From the NCBI GenBank assembly GCA_029851415.1, contig CM056744.1, positions 71,186,172 to 71,250,171 of the forward strand: a stretch of DNA of 64,000 nt, in the 5' to 3' direction. Positions 61,201 to 64,000 of this stretch are shown piece by piece. Below the pieces are notes generated by a model. That model searched no databases. It saw only the letters and a list, made by a program, of their open reading frames with translations, and was not told the DNA's origin. Every line of letters begins with the position of its first letter. The first letter of the stretch is position 1. The position numbers and the translations under genes were made by a program. This DNA comes from Eretmocerus hayati. Its lineage: Eukaryota > Arthropoda > Insecta > Hymenoptera > Aphelinidae.

Positions 61201-64000
61201 TGAATCCTCCCAGGCAGCATGCAGCCGACTCCGTCAATCGATTCCAATGATGACCCAATCACTCATTGCGTGATCGAGCAATCGAGATGAATACTACAGA
61301 ATCGGGTTAGAATCGTGGTTGCATGGATATTCTATCCCCCTCAATACTCACAATCAGTAACAATTCTTCTAGATACCATATATGTCAATCAAATCCAATA
61401 CTGCTGAGCAGGATTGGAACGGCCTGAGGATGCGTTTTGCTATCGGTCTGAATCCTGCCAGGCAGCATTGAATTGACTGCGTCAATCGATGTCAATGTTG
61501 AGAGAATCGATCCTTGCGTCATTGACTGAACGAGATGAATACTACAGAATCGAATTGGAATCGTGAGAGCATGGATATTCCATCCCTCTCAATACTCACA
61601 TTCAGTATTTCAACTCCTCTAGAATCCATATATGTCAATCAAATTCAATACTGCTGAGCAGGATTGGAACGGCCTGAAGATGAGTTTTGCTATCGGTCTG
61701 AATCCCGCCAGGCAGCATTGAATTGACTGCGTCAATTGATTCCGATGATGACCTAAACACTCGTCGCGTGATTGACCAATCGAGATGAATACTACAGAAT
61801 CGGGTTGGAACCGTGGGTGCACGGTGTCTATCCTTCTCAATAGTCACAATCAGTATTGAACTCCTCTAGGATTCATATATGTCAATTAAATCAAATATTG
61901 CTGAGCAGGATCGGAACGGCCTGGAGTTGCGTTTTGCTATCGGTCTGATCCCTGCCAGGCAGCATTGAGTTGACTGCGTCAATCGATTCCGATGATGACC
62001 CAACCTCTTATTACGTGATAGTACGATCGAGATGAATACTACAGGATCGGATTGGGATCGTGGGTGCAAGGATATTCTATCCCTTTCAATACTCTCAATC
62101 AGTATCCAACTCCTCTAGAATCCATATATGTCAATCAAATCCAATATTGCTGAGCAGGGTTGGAACGGCCTGAAGATGGGTTTTGCTATCGGTCTAAATC
62201 CTGCCAAGCATTATTGAATTAACTGCGTCAATCGATGTCAATGTTGGTTCAATCACTCCTTGCGGCATCGACTAGATGAGATGAATACTACAGAATCGGA
62301 TCGGAATCGTGAGTGCATGGTCATTCTATCCTCATGGATACTCACCATCATTATTGAACTCCTCTAGGTTTCTTGTTCTCCAATCGAATTCAATACTGCT
62401 GAGCAGGATTGGGACGGTCTGACGATGAGGTTTGCTATTGGTCAGGATCTTGCCAGGCAGCATTGAATTGACGGTGTGGATCGATTTCATGATGACCCAA
62501 GCACTCGTTGTGTCATTCACCAATCGAGATGAATACGACAGGATTGGATTGGAATCGGGGGTGCATGGTCTCTATCTTCCTCAATACTCACTATCAATTC
62601 TGAACTCCTCTAGGTTTCGTATGATCCAATCGAATCCGATACGGCTGAGCAGGATTGGAATGGCCTGAAGACGAGTTCCGCTAACGGTTTGAATCCTGCC
62701 AGGCAGCATTGAGTTGACTGCGTCAATCGATTCCGATGATGACCCAATCTCTCATTACGTGATAGACTGATCGAGGTAAATACTACAGAGTCGGGATGGA
62801 ATCGTGGGTGCACGGTCATTCTATCCTCCTCCATACTCACAATCAGTATTGAACTCCTCTAGGTCACATATATGTCAATCGAATTCAATACTGCTGAGCA
62901 GGTTTGGAACGACTGGAGGATGAGCTTCGCTATCAGTTTGAATCCTGCCAGGCAGCATTGATTCGACTGCGTCAATCAGCTTCATTGATGATGCAATCCC
63001 TCATTGCGTGATTGATCGATGGAGATGAATACTACAGATTCGAATTGGAATCGCGGTTGCATGGTTATTCTCTCCCTCTCAAGACTCACAATCAGTATTC
63101 AACTTTTCTAGATTCCATATATGTCAATCAAATCCAATACTGCTGAGCAGGATTGAAACGGTCCGAAGATGAGTTTTGCTATCCGTCTTTATCCTGCCAG
63201 GCAACATCGAATTGACGGTGTCGATCGATTTCTATGATGACCCAATCGTTCATTGCGTGATCGACCAATCGAGATGAATGCTACAGGATCGGATTGAAAT
63301 CGTGTGTGCATGGTCATTCTATCCCTCTCAATTCTCACGATCAGTATCGAACTCCCTCTAGGTTTCGTATAATCCAATCGAATTCAATACTGCTGAGCAG
63401 GATTGGATCGGCCTGAAGATGCGTTTTGCTTTCGGTCTGAATCCTGCCAGGCAGCATTGAGTTGACTGCGTCAATCGATTCCAATGGTGACCTAATCACT
63501 CATCTCGTCATTGAGTAACCGAGATGAATCCTACAGAATCAAATTGGAATCGTGTGTGCATGGTCATTCCATCCTCCTGAATACTCACAATCAGTATTTA
63601 ACTCCGCTAGGTTTCTTATATTCCAATCGGATCCAATACCGCTGAGCATGATTGAAACGGCCTGAAGATGAGTTCTGTTATCGGTCTGAATCCTCTTAGG
63701 CAGCATGCAGCCGACTCCGTTAATCGATTCCAATGATGACCCAATCACTCTTTGCGTGATTGAGCAATCGAGATGAATACTACAGGATCGGATTGGAATC
63801 GTGTGTGCATGGTCATTCTATCCCCTTTCAATTCTCACGATCAGTATCGAACTCCCTCTAGGTTTCGTATAATCCAATCGGATTCGATACTCCTGAGCAG
63901 GATTGGAACGACCTGGAAATGAGCTTTCCTATCGGTCTGGATCCTGCCAGGCAGTTTTGAGCCGACTCCGTCAATTGATTCCTATGATGACCCAATCGTT
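47017..64000. repeat. Satellite segmental duplication, 47017-50394 versus 60621-64000
   Basis: Collinear at an offset of 13,604-13,606 bp, with a nearly identical variant series. The second copy runs off the end of the window, so its full length is unknown. Confidence 0.8.
51997..59390. repeat. Satellite higher-order repeat, two tandem copies of 3697 bp
   Basis: 51997-55693 and 55694-59390 match almost base for base at an offset of 3697 bp, which is 15 monomers. Rare variants are shared in order, for example the truncated monomer near 53730/57427 and the TTAGTATATTCC variant near 54207/57904. Few differences are visible, so the duplication is recent compared with monomer divergence. Confidence 0.85.

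Larger units (their letters stand above)
31862..64000. repeat. Satellite array, right part (~247-bp monomer, ~130 copies)
   Basis: Same monomer family as 1-6815, continuous to the end of the window. The first stretch (31862 to about 37000) is closest to the end of the left part, as expected for one array split by the LTR element. Beyond about 37 kb the monomers form long duplicated blocks. No gene, RNA gene or other insertion was seen in this 32 kb. Confidence 0.95.

Overview
The window is eukaryotic heterochromatin, most likely from an insect or another arthropod. It reads as three nested layers: an old satellite array, an LTR retrotransposon inserted into the satellite, and a very large RAG1/Transib-type DNA transposon inserted into the retrotransposon. 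No ordinary host gene is visible. The arthropod assignment is inference: it rests on a tRNA-Arg primer site and 4-bp target duplication (features of insect mdg1/412-type elements), on a transposase from an arthropod-rich RAG1-like group, and on the satellite-dominated setting.

Outer layer (1-6815 and 31862-64000): a tandem satellite with a monomer of about 247 bp, roughly 155-160 diverged monomers in view. It is overlaid by large higher-order duplications, including a head-to-tail 3697-bp block (15 monomers) and a block recurring 13.6 kb away. Short open frames in the satellite are by-products of monomer sequence.

Middle layer (6820-31857): an LTR element with 1424- and 1421-bp LTRs (TG...CA ends, about 1.6% apart by eye), a 4-bp CCTT target duplication, a 17-nt primer-binding site matching the 3' end of tRNA-Arg, and a purine-rich tract before the 3' LTR. 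Without its own insert it is about 9.2 kb. Its one sizeable ORF (8981-10693, 570 aa) has two SAP-like repeats. No protease, reverse transcriptase or integrase is visible, so it looks non-autonomous. Behind the ORF lies about 3.5 kb without a convincing gene, carrying ten same-strand hairpins with a shared apical motif and covarying stems.

Inner layer (14188-30039, 15,852 bp): a DNA transposon with a perfect 5-bp GC-rich target duplication (CGCCG). Its ends start with CACAGTG, the RAG/Transib heptamer, followed at exactly 23 bp by ACAAATCGT. Its arms are inverted repeats of 5.6 and 6.9 kb built mostly from a 526-bp unit, itself a trimer of about 175-bp subunits. The 3.3-kb centre holds a 360-codon RAG1-like ORF. 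It retains counterparts of the second catalytic Asp, the catalytic Glu and the Cys2/His2 zinc site, but it is cut off at the array edge where the first catalytic Asp should be upstream.

Order of events: satellite first, then the LTR element, then the RAG-like transposon. The transposon arms are almost identical while the LTRs have diverged.
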